Origin: Diadema setosum
Taxonomy: Eukaryota; Echinodermata; Echinoidea; Diadematoida; Diadematidae
Direction of reading: 5' to 3'
DNA: 64,000 nt
NCBI RefSeq assembly: GCF_964275005.1
Contig: NC_092698.1
Location: 33,932,162-33,996,161 of the forward strand
The position numbers were made by a program, and so were the translations under genes. Under the pieces are notes generated by a model. It was not told the origin of the DNA. It saw only the letters and a program-made list of their open reading frames with translations, and did not search any database. Below are positions 1 to 11,959 of the stretch, piece by piece (position 1 is the first letter of the stretch; each line of letters begins with the position of its first letter).

Positions 1-1607
1 AATATTATGCTTGAAAAATGTATTGAAGTTGATAGTCTTCAGTGAGATGCATCCTCTTACTAACATCAAGGAGGTATAGTGTGTGATACCTCCTTGCTAA
101 AATGGGTATGGTGATTTTTATAGGTGGGTACTGCAAGCTTGCCTATGTGCTGATTTTAGAGTGTTCGGAAGAGACATGCAAAAAGCCAATTGTCAATTGT
201 AATGTATCCTCAAATGGGCCAAAATTGATGTCTGCACAAAATTTAACCCAAGACAACAACTATTACCCCATTTTTTCCCATTGAGGGATTTGTCTTGCAG
301 AACTGTATCAATTGTATTTTAATCTGTTATTGCTCGTGTATTTTATCAATTTATGATTTTATCAATTCTTATTTTGGGGAAGAAGGTGTGTTTATGCTAT
401 TTTCAAAACTAGTGTGTGCTTTATGCTTGTGAACAAGCAATCTGCTGGCTGAGTTGAATCGAGTTGAATTGCACGTAATGAATTGAGTAGTTCACAAAAT
501 ATGTATTGAAATCAGTGATTTGTAGTTACTCTGCTACCACTGCTTTTATGTGAAGATACAGGATACAAAACAACTTGCGATTGTCCATGTTTGTATGTAT
601 GAGGTTCCATATTTTTCTGATTTGATGTGCACATTTCCCCTCGGTTATATAATTTGTCATTACTTTATGTGACATGTATTAGGCAGTCGGTAATTAACAC
701 AGCTTACTTGTTTTCATAGTTCCCCAATATTCATGATGTAGTGAATATGCAAGCCCAGTAGGAATATCATTTGCAGGTAAACTTTTTTGATGGTCTCTAC
801 ATCTTTTATAATAACCATTCAGACAATCAGACCATCACAAAATTATATACTAGTATATTGTTAGTCCTCTGCATATATGAGTTACTTATTATATCAGTTT
901 CCTTGAAATGCGATTGAAAATGATGGGGGAATGTAACCTCTATTGACAACTTAAAGTCAACATATGAGTGTCTAAGTTGTAAAATATCTCTTATTTTGTA
1001 TCAAAGGAACTTACTAGATGTTACTTTCTATGAACTATTTATATATCTTTCTTGTAACAAAGTGTATTGTACATTGAAAAAACAAACAAAACAGAAGTGC
1101 ATTGTAAATCTGGCAATCCGTGTGTATGTTGTGTATACTAAATCTGATATCAGAGCTATTGTAAGCTTCTCCCGTCAGCGTGAATGTAATATAATAGGCT
1201 AGCTTGTGATGACCTATACGTGTATAAAGCGTTCAGTGGAGCTATAGAGAGCGTTGATCTATTGTATACTGTGTGTAAATGTACATACTATTAAACCATT
1301 TTTCATTACAAGTTATGTGTGTAATGTGCATGTTTATGAATGAGTCAACGTGATAGCATGTTTGTCACAAAATATTGTCTTCCTTTCTGTCTCTCACGCT
1401 ATGCATGTAGTACAAAATTACATTAATTTCGGTTTGGAGCAAATATTCTCCACACAAAATGCACTGTATGAAATCATTGAATATCAATGTTACAGATTCC
1501 TGTGTTCTGAAACGTACAGCTGTAAATTTTAACTTGACCATCCCCAAGGTCAGAATGGGTACCCCTCCTCCTCCCCCCCCCCCCCCCATGAATTGACTGT
1601 TACACTT
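1..1607. other. No gene seen; AT-rich flank
   Basis: I find no exon with splice sites and no protein I recognise. The short open frames look random. A run of C at about 1569-1587 is simple sequence. An ATTAAA at about 1290 could be the poly(A) signal of a plus-strand gene lying to the left, which would make this stretch a 3' untranslated region, but nothing else supports that. Confidence 0.4.
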
Positions 1608-1644
1608 TCAGTCCTGTGTTCCATTTCCAGGAACACAGGACTGA
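1608..1644. repeat. Perfect 15-bp hairpin
   Basis: TCAGTCCTGTGTTCC at 1608-1622 pairs perfectly with its reverse complement at 630 to 644 of the same kilobase (1630-1644), leaving a 7-nt loop. It lies about 200 bp beyond the stop codon of the BAR-domain gene, on the downstream side of that minus-strand gene, so it could be in its 3' untranslated region. It could equally be a remnant of a short palindromic transposon. Confidence 0.6.
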
Positions 1645-1838
1645 GGAAAAAGTCGATAAAGCTTTGAAAAACAGGAAAAACACTTCCTTCTACGTTAGCA
1701 TGGCTGTCATACTTGTGCTTTATTTACAGAAGTTGCCCAGCAAGTTTGAACAGTTTCATGGCAGCAAAGACCATCAGCGTCGGGTATGGTTGATACGGCT
1801 TGCTCAGTTTGGTTTCAAGCCCCTCGCCGTGGCGTCTG

Positions 1839-3630
1839 TCACAGTACTATTCTCCCAGTGGCGTCACGAGTTAACTTCGTGCCGAAACCATGCCCATCGG
1901 GTCGTTTGCCCCCGCCGGCAAAGTTGGTCTTTGCTCCACGTGAAATCGCCGAGTTGTTTTTAGTTTTGAAAGCCGATCTTGGATGGGAGGGTGACGGTGC
2001 CGTAGAGGACGAAGGTGGCTTGTTCGTGAAGCGTGGTGGCGGGGTGCGTTCTGTGAGAAAGATCGCAAGAGAGGTGACATCATTATTGCTGATGACGATA
2101 ACGATGGGTGCCTGGTATGCAATGGACAAGGGGCTGGTCCTTTGTTGCCTGGGGCATCTTGCCATTATACCAATTGTCACTGCTATCTTTATTGTTACTA
2201 TGTGAGGATATTAAGCTTAGATCCTGTTTTTTATTCCAACAATCACATTCAAACTAATACTTGCATTTGAAAACAAAAACAAAAACTATCAACCACTACT
2301 GAAAACAGAACATAGAGTGAGTTATGATAATGCTTTTAAGATCATGTACGTTATACAGGTATGTACAGCTGATGATGGTGAGCTACCATTGTCGTGATCA
2401 CAATCTATGTTTTTGGTATTTGTTCTGAGGAATAGATAATTGTCCCTTGTGAGCTGCATACATGATATAAACTTCTGACTGGAATTTATGTCAGACGGTT
2501 GCGTCAACTTACTTGGATGTTGTGATAATCCACTTGTATTTTTCATGTCGAAGGATGATGAGGCGGGTCCCTTCTTGGACGTGGACATTGGCTTCGGCGT
2601 GTTTTGGCCACTTGATGCATTGAAGCGATTCATAGCGCTGCCCCCCAGAGATGCACCTTTAGCCCCTCCTGCTGGAAGATTAGCCTTGACTCCAAAGCCG
2701 TCCGGCGGCGTTACAGCAACAGAGCCTGGCAATGTGCCTCCTGTTGGCTTTGGTGCGACATAGGCGGTACCGCCGATGACAGGCGGCATCGGAGGTCCAC
2801 TTGTGGCGGTTTTGTGTGGCTGTGATGCTGGATTAAGTTCACGCCATCCGATGCGTTGTTTGTTGGTGCTCACCACCCGACGGTGCTTACCCTGGCCGAC
2901 GCTCATCTCTAGCTTTGTGTTCTCCAGAGCGGTCACCATGTCCAGGATCGCTTTCGACACCTGAATGAGTGCACAAATATGAGGAGTGAATGAATTTATG
3001 CATTCATTGTATTCAGATGCTTCTAAATGAGGAACTTTGGGTAAATGAAATTTTTTGCAATCAATTTATGATTATCTACTGGTACTTTTTTTTTTTTTTT
3101 TTGGGGGGGGGGGGGGGACAGGGTGGCAAAAATATCTTTAGCCCTGGAAAGTGCAGTCAGTGCACATTGGCAGTTTAGTGCTCATTCAAGAGTAAAACAG
3201 ACATTTCAAGATTTCCGTCACTGTATTGAGACTAATTCTGACTGACACGGTTAATACATTTTAGGTTTTGTCAAAGATGCCAAGTTCAAAGTAGTTTTAT
3301 GAGTGAGATTTTCATGACTCGGCGTCTTATGCGAACGAGGGAGCAAAGCGACCGAGCGGGGAGGGGGGGGGGGGAGGGGAGGTTGAAACCTCTCTCCTCC
3401 GGTAGGGAGCTTTTTCAATTTTTAGCTCTTAATGGTGCGATCTGGTGCATAAGTAACTATTTTTTACTTATTTTGAAAGGCAAAAGGGAAATTACCTTCA
3501 ATTGCAACTATCACTTTAATCCTTTGAGCTATGCGTGGGAAAAATGGGTGCCATGCGTGAGATCGTGAGACGGACCCTAGATGCTTGAGTCTCACGCAGA
3601 ATGCGTGTGACTTGGTAGCTCTGTTTTGTG

Positions 3631-3663
<33 letters not shown>

Positions 3664-6427
3664 TTACGTTTAATCCAGTCACCGCTTAAGTTTACTATCC
3701 CCAAGGGACAATATGGTTCTGGTCCCTCTCACAAAGACTGTATAAGTTTGACTATAAGCGATCATGTTACTTGCATTATTCAAGACAGCTCTGAATGATG
3801 AAAGTTTGAGAATCACTCTTTCTAAAGAGACACCAGTCAGAAAACAGGTTGAGCCATGCAAGGAGGTTCAAGAGAGTGGAGTCAACTGTCGTATTTCCTT
3901 TGAAGTCACGTTTGATGCCGCCACTCGAAAGTATTTGAAGCATGTGGCAAACTGGATCTGCCGCGCAGATAGGAAGACAATTGACTCATGACATGTCTCA
4001 TTGCATAATCATCAGCCACTTTCTAACGAAAATACGTCTTTGTGATGGTAATTACTTTTCGCCATCCCTACTTATAAAAGATAGGTGGTATATAATGGTA
4101 AAGACACGGGGATGCGCGAATAGAAATTGCGCAAAAAATGATGAAATGAAAATGAAAATTACTCGACTGGCCGTGCCCGGCCACTAATCTGATATATCTA
4201 TTAATATAGAACTATACTCGAAGATTATTCCATATCAGTTTTATTAGGAGGAATTAAGTGGAAAAGTGATAAAACCGGCTTTCCGGGAGGGTACAGTTTT
4301 AAACACTTTCACATGATACAGCTCTGATTTACACTTTTGCACATATTTCTTGAAGGGATCGGCCTTTGTTTAATGAGCTTTATCATTAAGTGAGATTTCG
4401 TTTCATTTAATAGATAAACAAGCAAAATATAGCCAACATTAAGTTAACGTTCAAAATGAATCTTCAGATTGCTCAGCAAGACGGCGGCATCAAACCCCGT
4501 CACCAAAGGCACAGATGCACCTGTGGAATTCTTTTGTACATCAATAGAAAAGTGACAACTGTTTGAATAATTACAGCCAGTTGGAACTCCATCTCTTAAA
4601 CCTCCTTGAGCTAGGTACGTAACAAACTGACTCTACAATGTTTATACATACCTTTGCGGATTCCGAATAGAAGTCGTAATGTGCCGTAAAGACGGATTTG
4701 AAAATGTCAATGACGAAGCCTCCGCGTCTATTGAGGAAATAATTATTTTCAATGTATTTCATGAAAAATTCTGGCGCTATACAGTCTCAGTGTTTGTACT
4801 GTGGGATAGCTTTGATGTAACAATCGCTAGTATTACAATCACTTTCAAATATGAATGAAATGCATGTATGTTCAAGGTGTTGGGGTTAAACTCAGGGGCA
4901 CTATTCAAAGCAAAGTGCATGGAATATGCGATGCCACGTGAAAATGACTAATGAGTCAACATCCATGACACATATCAATAAATTTCTTTGTATGGTGGTA
5001 TAGACCTATGTATATGTCAGAACAAATGTGACGGTCCTCAAAGGGTTATCAAAGCTAGTTATCAAAGCTATTATGGAGGAGTTTGTCCGAACCATATGCA
5101 TAATGACATTAAATTGTGTGCTTGGATTAACAACAACAGCAACAACAACAACAACATCAACAAAAGAAGGGGAGGAGCTACCCTATGTAACTTTTTAGTG
5201 CTGCAAACATATTTTTTTTTTTGCCTTATTCAATTCATAAGTGCTGAATAAACTGGCTTAAACCCATGTGTGTATTCTAACAACGGAGGTCATAATGATT
5301 ATGTTTCCTGCTGAATTTTCTTATACATTGATACTATTCCTGACGATTTTCTGACATAGTGAAAACTTATAAAGACAAACAGGTACACTGAATAGATCGT
5401 TATAGTTTGTCCTCACAGTAAAGGATCTAATGACTGCCTGCATCGCAACGCGCAGTAACATAAATGTCAGAGGAAAAAAAAAAATCTTTATCGACGTCAA
5501 AGATCCGTGTCGCCCAGCATACATACTGTTCAAATAATTTCGCCAAATCATCCACCATCTCATCGTTGACGTTTTTCAAGTTGTCTCTCCGTTCCTCGGA
5601 ATCTCTCTGCAGCTGAATGACGAAGATGAAGTTTTGCGACAATGTATCAATCATCATATTTAATGATATTCAAGACCCTATAATCTGCACATAAAACGGA
5701 GATCATCAGTATTTTGAAACAAAAGAAATCAACAGGGCAGCTGAACTTCAAAATACACACCTCGTTATCCCTCTAGCTGTGACTCGTTTATGAACAATGT
5801 TAGCATTGTAAATTTCCCATGTTAGGACTATAGGGTTCTACTGTATATCGTGATCGAAGATTACTGTGATGCCATAATCATAAGGAAATGTCTGTCTACG
5901 ACAAACTAGTAAACGGTTTTGATATAGCAAGAGAACCCGAAAAAAAAAAACTTTCAATCTGGTTGATATATTTATGTTTCTGCAGTCTCAACTAAGCGTC
6001 ATTTTCATCAAGAGACTTATTTGCAACATGCATCGCAACGACCCCAATATGTTTCTGAATATGTTTCTATTTGCGATCATTAACAATTACAATAATGTGC
6101 TTAGATTTTTATATAGGATTAATGCTATATAGGTCTATGTATAACAGTGATATAATGTCCAGAAGTTGATACCTGTGACTGCAAGTCTTCGGTGAATCTG
6201 GGACTCAAATTAGTTGAATGCTAAGATTAAAAAGGCAGAAACAAAAACGCAAAAGTTAACATATTGCAACGTATGACATTGGACTGCGGTACACTCATAG
6301 AATCACATTCTTGTTATCAACAGCCAACGCCTCGTGCACTCGTCGAAAGTTTACTACTTTTTTTTTTTCGTTTGATAAAATGCTATGTATAGGCCTACCG
6401 TTATAACATGTTTATAAACCTAATGAC

Positions 6428-6458
<31 letters not shown>

Positions 6459-7679
6459 CATTATCATGGGGGTGCATTTCATAAAGCGTTTTGTCGGACA
6501 AAATTTGTCGGACAAATTTGCTCTCGGGCAATCAGATGCAAGGATTTCTGTAGCTTATAACAATTTGTCAGAAAAAAAATACATAATTATGACAAAACGC
6601 TTCATGACATGCTACCCTGGTTATATCATGAAAGTGCGCAAAATTTCAAGCTAAGCTGATTCCGCAGTCGGTTAACATGTCCTATTATAGAAAGCAATTA
6701 AGGAAATGTAGAAACCCGGAATCGTCATCCGTGCGTCAAACTCTAAATATGAAAGATTAAGAGGCTTAAATGTGATTTTTCGATAAGGTTTTTCTAAATT
6801 CTTCATTGGATTGTGAGTGAATAACAGACTGACCTCCCTTACTCTGTTGATCAAACTTCCTTCCGTTAGTTTCGTATCTGTGCGGATGAGATATTTCTGT
6901 GGAGATAAAGAAATATGAAATGGGATTAAAGATAAGAAAAACAGACAACTTGAGAGATTAAACAAACGATTTCCATCATCTGATATCATCAATACTTGGA
7001 AGAGTTTGACCGCAAAACGTGTTAAATCCTTTTTATTCAATTTGAGATAATAATTTGTGATTAAAACTCCATAAAATAGCAAAAAGAAAATATGAAATGC
7101 TTTTATTATACATTTGCAAGAGTATTCCGTGTTTTGTTACAAGTGAGGTATCACCGGAAAGGTTTTATATGTTGCTCGATTTAAGGATGGACTTACACTT
7201 AATTTTGTTTTTTAAATGGCGCTTAACCCATTTTGTGACCAAACTCTTCAGTTATAGTTGCACTCAATCCCCTTCCGTTTTGTTTAACCCCCTGCGTACC
7301 ACATTCATTTCGTGACTACAGGTTTGTGTGTAAAATCATTGCGCACATTCGACTCGTTGACAGAGAAAGAGTTAATAAAGGCATGATTCAAAGACATAGT
7401 ATTCGAATATCATGTGGCATCACGGGAGGATTTTTTTTCCCAAAAAAAGTTACCATTTCAGAGCTTTTTGAAATACATATACAATTCACTGTCTTTATGC
7501 CATTTAAAAGCATCAATTTTTGTGCTTGCTGTACAGAGTCCTAAACATGTTGAAATTACAATACTTCGGAATTTTTTAAGACTCAAAGATAGTGTATCAC
7601 ATCAAATTCTAGGTCATGTTGAGAGAGGTCAATCAGCTTTCCTCTCTCCCTCACATAAATATGATACACTCTTTCTCTA

Positions 7680-7719
<40 letters not shown>

Positions 7720-10152
7720 TCTCTCTAAGTCTCTCCGTCTCTCTCTCTCAATCTTCTCATGTTTTTTCCCTAATGCGCCCGAGAGTTTGAGATTAACGTG
7801 GTAGTTTAGAGTTTGATAAACATTAGCGCACCATTATAGCACATCATTCTAATCTGTCACCAGTGGTCACGTCACAGGACAACAAACTCTTATATACAAC
7901 AAATCTGTATACAACTCGTTATCATCGGGACATACACAGTAGGTTGAAATCCGTATAAAATGCCAAAAAAGGATAATGAGAGATCTTTTTTCTTTCTTTC
8001 TTTTTTCTTTGCACTAGAGACCTTATTGCACCACTATCTCCACAGGATACTGATTCTAGCATGATAGACCAGCATATAGGACTGTTTAATTATGTACATC
8101 ATACAAATTCCTATTAAAAAAAAAAGTCGCAAAAAGTTGAACAGGTTACACGCACATATAGGCTTATAGAGAATTCTGTCGCGTTGAATAATTATCTGGA
8201 GATGAGCTCTCAGATACATACAGTATGCGAGAGAACCAATCCCTATGACACCATTCCTCAACGGCTTTTTGCGTATCATATTTATGTGTCTACAGCACCT
8301 CTGCCTCTACTCCCAGCTGATCAAAGCGGCGCACCGGTTCTTGAAGTTCGTGGGTGTAGCGAGTCATTAAATTCCAGATGGCGTCACTGTCCTAATGAGG
8401 GAATCAAAGAAGAAATAATGATTATTTACGCAAGTAGATGTATATATCTATTAAATGAAAGACGTGGCACAGCATTTACAGACATCGTAGTTGATATTCG
8501 GCACTTAATTGTTCGGAACGACTAAACCTCCAATAATGAACCCAGAATAGAGACTATTTTTCCTTTCTATAATCATGTTTTTCCTTTCTTGAGTGGTATA
8601 TAGGTTACCAACATGTCGCAAAAACAAACGAATGAAACAAACAAGCAAACAAAAGATTTCTCATAAACTGTAAGGCTAATTCGAAAAAGTGCAGGAATTG
8701 AAAATTCGTGCAATACTGTTTAGAGAATGAACGTCCAAGGGTTTGGGTGGGGGGGGGGGGGGGTAACAACTTCATTTTCCTTTCAACAGATATTCCGGCA
8801 TGGGCAAGAGCAACAAATACTGTTGTCTTACCTTCAAAGCGAGTTTGAATTCATTGTGTTGTGGCCAGAAGTCTTCGTAGAAATCTGCCAAGCAGTCTGT
8901 TACGTTCTTCAGGGTGACCTTTGTTTCTGTGATTTAACAATGTAGTCCGATACATTTCATTTTCATTTGATATCTTGCTTTCTAAAATTATCATGATGGC
9001 ATTGTACCAAAACTTCTGAATACTTTTACTATTTTTAAGATAGAAATAACTGGAGAATTATAGATCGCGTAAAAATTTCAAGTTTCAAGAGATCATCGTT
9101 ATTCATATCACATCCTGTTTATATTTGTACATCAATACTTTCACCATTTCATCACACCTACAGCCATTTGCCCGTCTCCACTTTTGAGAGCAGTTACTGC
9201 TGTCTCGCGATCACCACATCACTGTGTTTTCCCTGTGAATGTTACATATACATTGTAAGTACTTCATTCTTTTTCAGGTTTAGTATTTTCTCCTCGTGAT
9301 TATGAACACAATTCATTGTTTTGCAAATTTATTCGGTGGATGAGTCAAGTATCATTTCATAAGCGTGATTTTATCAACAAAGTCATGCATGGCATGATAA
9401 ATATAACTAGCGACAGTTTGAAATATTATGAAATTTCTACGTACATTTCGTCCCCTCCACCAACACATATCAAACGAAATAGGAAGTGAGCACCCAAATT
9501 ATGTTCATCCGACGTTTTATTTACTTTTATTTGCCGTTGCGTGATGGTGTTTTCTTTGCTTCGGAAGAAATGAACCACGTGACAAAACTTACCCTTCAGA
9601 GATGCCGAGTATTTGTTGACGGCTTCTTTCAGTTGATTGACCTTGGAAATCTGTTGCTTGAATGAAAAATGGTAGTCCTCGAACAGAATGTCGCCACCGG
9701 TGACGCCAGCGACTCGTCGTTGCTGTCATAGACAAGATGATAATGATAATGTATCACTATCAGCATAAAAAAATAAAAAAATAAAAAGATACACGCGTAA
9801 TACTAAGTACGACAAACTAATAATGGTGATAATGATAACACTACTTTTAGGGCGCTCAGTGCTAAACACATCTCTAAACGTATCTGATATAAGAAAAACG
9901 CAAAGCGTGATAGAGGTTGCAGTAACTTGAATACAAATGACTGATATACCGCTTCAACAGCTGGTGAGATCTTAATCCATGTAAGGAGAACAATAAACCA
10001 TACGGCATGCAGGTCCAAAATGTAGGAGAACAATAAACCATACGGCATGCAGGTCCAAAATGTAGGAAAATCAATGTCTTGAGACCACTCCACGTATTGG
10101 CTATCAAGACGACAAGGTTGAAGAAGATGACAGCGTACACGCAGGAATATAA

Positions 10153-10183
<31 letters not shown>

Positions 10184-10325
10184 AAAGCAACAACACTTCT
10201 TGCACTAACTGACGTACAGAAACAATGTACTGTAGGAATTCTTAGTGCAATAAAAGCTGTGCAAACGATAATTTTCTGTGGCTTACCTGGTATGGGCTTC
10301 CTGTAGTGTTAAAACTTAGAGCCAT
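1839..10325 (-). CDS. BAR-domain protein, amphiphysin/BIN-like (multi-exon)
   Basis: Coding exons that join in phase on the minus strand: 10287-10325, 9593-9722, 8832-8926, 8299-8391, 6843-6896, 5527-5612, 4652-4727, 2513-2960 and 1839-2050, giving 410 residues. The start ATG at 10325 is followed after 13 codons by a CAG|GTAAGC donor. Residues about 14-90 (DYHFSFKQQISKVNQL, then CLADFYEDFWPQ) resemble the first helix and the tip before helix 2 of amphiphysin BAR domains. LFEQRGGFVIDIFKSVF, split across two exons, matches the helix-3 'LWNSRVGFYVNTF' region. The rest is a disordered Gly/Pro/Ser-rich tail, and no SH3 domain is seen. BAR domains are dimeric coiled coils that sense or bend membranes. 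The coiled-coil middle between 8299 and 6896 is about 20-30 residues shorter than expected, so one small exon is probably missed. The 8299 donor (GAG|GTGCTG) is weak. AATAAA-type signals on the minus strand lie near 2190 and 2230, inside the last intron. The precise subfamily is not recognised. Confidence 0.68.
6468..6627. mobile_element. MITE-like inverted repeat
   Basis: A copy of TTCATAAAGCGTTTTGTC near 6478 is answered by GACAAAACGCTTCATGA near 6590. Between them lie smaller repeats of TTGTCGGACAAA. The arrangement is that of a short nonautonomous DNA transposon in an intron of the BAR-domain gene, next to a (CAAAA)n tract. The right boundary and the target duplication are unclear. Confidence 0.45.
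7682..7718. repeat. (CA)n microsatellite
   Basis: About 18 CA units followed by CT-rich simple sequence up to about 7750, inside an intron of the BAR-domain gene. Confidence 0.9.
9985..10066. repeat. 40-bp tandem duplication
   Basis: Two consecutive, essentially identical copies of a 40-bp unit starting GGAGAACAATAAACCATACG at 9985 and 10025. It lies in the first intron of the BAR-domain gene. The identity of the copies implies a recent slippage or unequal exchange event. Confidence 0.85.
10156..10180. repeat. (GA)n microsatellite
   Basis: About 12 GA units in intron 1 of the BAR-domain gene. Confidence 0.85.
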
Positions 10326-10599
10326 GACTGATGATACCGGCGTATTACACGTTTTGAGATGAAAGAGAATGTTTGGTTAAAGTTATACTGTAAGTCCAGT
10401 TCTGGAATGAATTACATCCTTAAAAAAAGATTATGCATAATGCAGTGAGTTGATTTATTGGGCTTTCATGAGTAAGATACAGTGAAATACCAATGCATGG
10501 GCCGCTGCAGCTGCATGGGGATTAAAATGTTTCTCTTCAACACAGTACAGTTCTGAGATTGCGCTAGCTAGCTGGAGCCACCTAACGTACCCATGACAA

Positions 10600-10720
10600 C
10601 CAAGAGATACGTTTTGTACACTGTCAGGACTACCGAATGAGGCGCGTCCTTATATTGGGTTTGCGCGCCCATCCCTTTGTTGCGTCATAAAACGCTTCCG
10701 AGAGTGATTCTTTGCATTCA
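10600..10720 (-). promoter_or_regulatory. Possible promoter of the BAR-domain gene
   Basis: About 300 bp upstream of the start codon, the minus strand carries a TATA-like ATATAAGG near 10650. GC-rich GCGCGC stretches and a TGACGCAA site that resembles a CRE/ATF half-site also lie here. The local G+C rise is unusual for this window. No transcript evidence is available, so this is inference. Confidence 0.3.
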
Positions 10721-11469
10721 TTGTCACAGGTGTATCATAAAGTACAAGACAGTGATCTTGTATCACGCGATGCATCTATGACGGGAAGCGACAAAATCCA
10801 TTTTATAAAAGCTCACTTAGTGAACTTGAAATTGCATTCAGCATCACGACGACTTTCATTTCGTATTACGTGTTCATGATTGATAGGGTACAGGCTGTAG
10901 TAATGACAACTGTAGCTATTGTTCATCGAGTCCTCTAAAAATCCCTTTCGCAAAATCCCTCCTCTTAAGAAGAGAAACAGACAAGAGGAGAATAAAGAAA
11001 AAGAAATAAGGCGACACGACTGTGAGGAAATGATACATACATATGAATGTGTAGAGTTTTGAATAAAAGGACGAAATGAAAACAGAAAAGAAATGAGACG
11101 GAAAACAAGGGGAAAGGGGCTTAGGAAACAATGTGCAAAACTTTCTGATTGAAAAGATGAAAATGCCACACACGTCATTCATTGGTTTGATATGATGGCC
11201 GTCTTCCAACTTACATTTTACTTCTTTACCACATTTCTTGGTAAACACATTCTGGATGCATGTACACAGTGCAGTGAAACTGCAAAATAACAAAGCCATA
11301 TTTTGGTGTGCAGTTGTGTTTGACATGGTTTAACTTCAGAAATCAGAAAGAAAGAGAGATGGCCAGAGAAATAAAAGGACATAAATGATTAAAAATATTG
11401 AGAGAGTATATTGGTATTTAATATAGAAATGCATACAATAAAATTGACATGTGTCATACACACAAGAGT

Positions 11470-11574
11470 TTATTTGTGTGTGTACATGTATGTCTCTCTC
11501 TCTCTCTTTCTCTCTCTCTCTATATATATATATAATAATTATATACATGTATATATAAAATATACATATATGTA

Positions 11575-11655
<81 letters not shown>

Positions 11656-11720
11656 TGTACATAATATATATCAAGGCTTGACACTTTTTTTCTCTCTCTC
11701 TCTGGTGGCTGTTCGGGCCA
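11470..11720. repeat. Compound (CT)n/(TA)n microsatellite block
   Basis: CT-rich runs at about 11490-11522, an alternating TA tract of about 64 bp at 11579-11642, and a second CT run near 11690. Further (CA)n and (CT)n lie at about 11900-11953. All open frames across this block are simple-sequence artefacts. Confidence 0.9.
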
Positions 11721-11899
11721 CTTGAATAAATTTGAATTGGACATTTCGGGGGCCCCAAATAAAAGGAAATATAAATGTCAAGCCCTCTTACACATGATAT
11801 GCTTGTATATATGAAGTATACAGTTGTATTACATATGAGGAGTGATATAGTGTATATGAAATAGCAATGTACATGGTGTAAATTTAAAGTTACACATGA

Positions 11900-11930
<31 letters not shown>

Positions 11931-11959
11931 CTCTCTCTCACACACACACACACTTATAC

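Noticed and set aside
1786-2205. 139-codon plus-strand frame
   Set aside because: It is antisense to the final exon of the BAR-domain gene, which is supported by matching splice phase and similar composition.
3764-4187. Overlapping 75- and 81-codon plus-strand frames
   Set aside because: They lie in an intron of the BAR-domain gene on the opposite strand, with no splice sites or similarity that I recognise.
7455-7530. Candidate phase-0 exon for the missing BAR segment (minus strand, 25 codons)
   Set aside because: Phase and splice dinucleotides fit, but the peptide is hydrophobic and Cys/Ile-rich, unlike a BAR coiled coil, and the donor (GTAACT) is weak.
11336-11953. 205-codon minus-strand and 104-codon plus-strand frames
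   Set aside because: They translate TA, CA and CT microsatellites.
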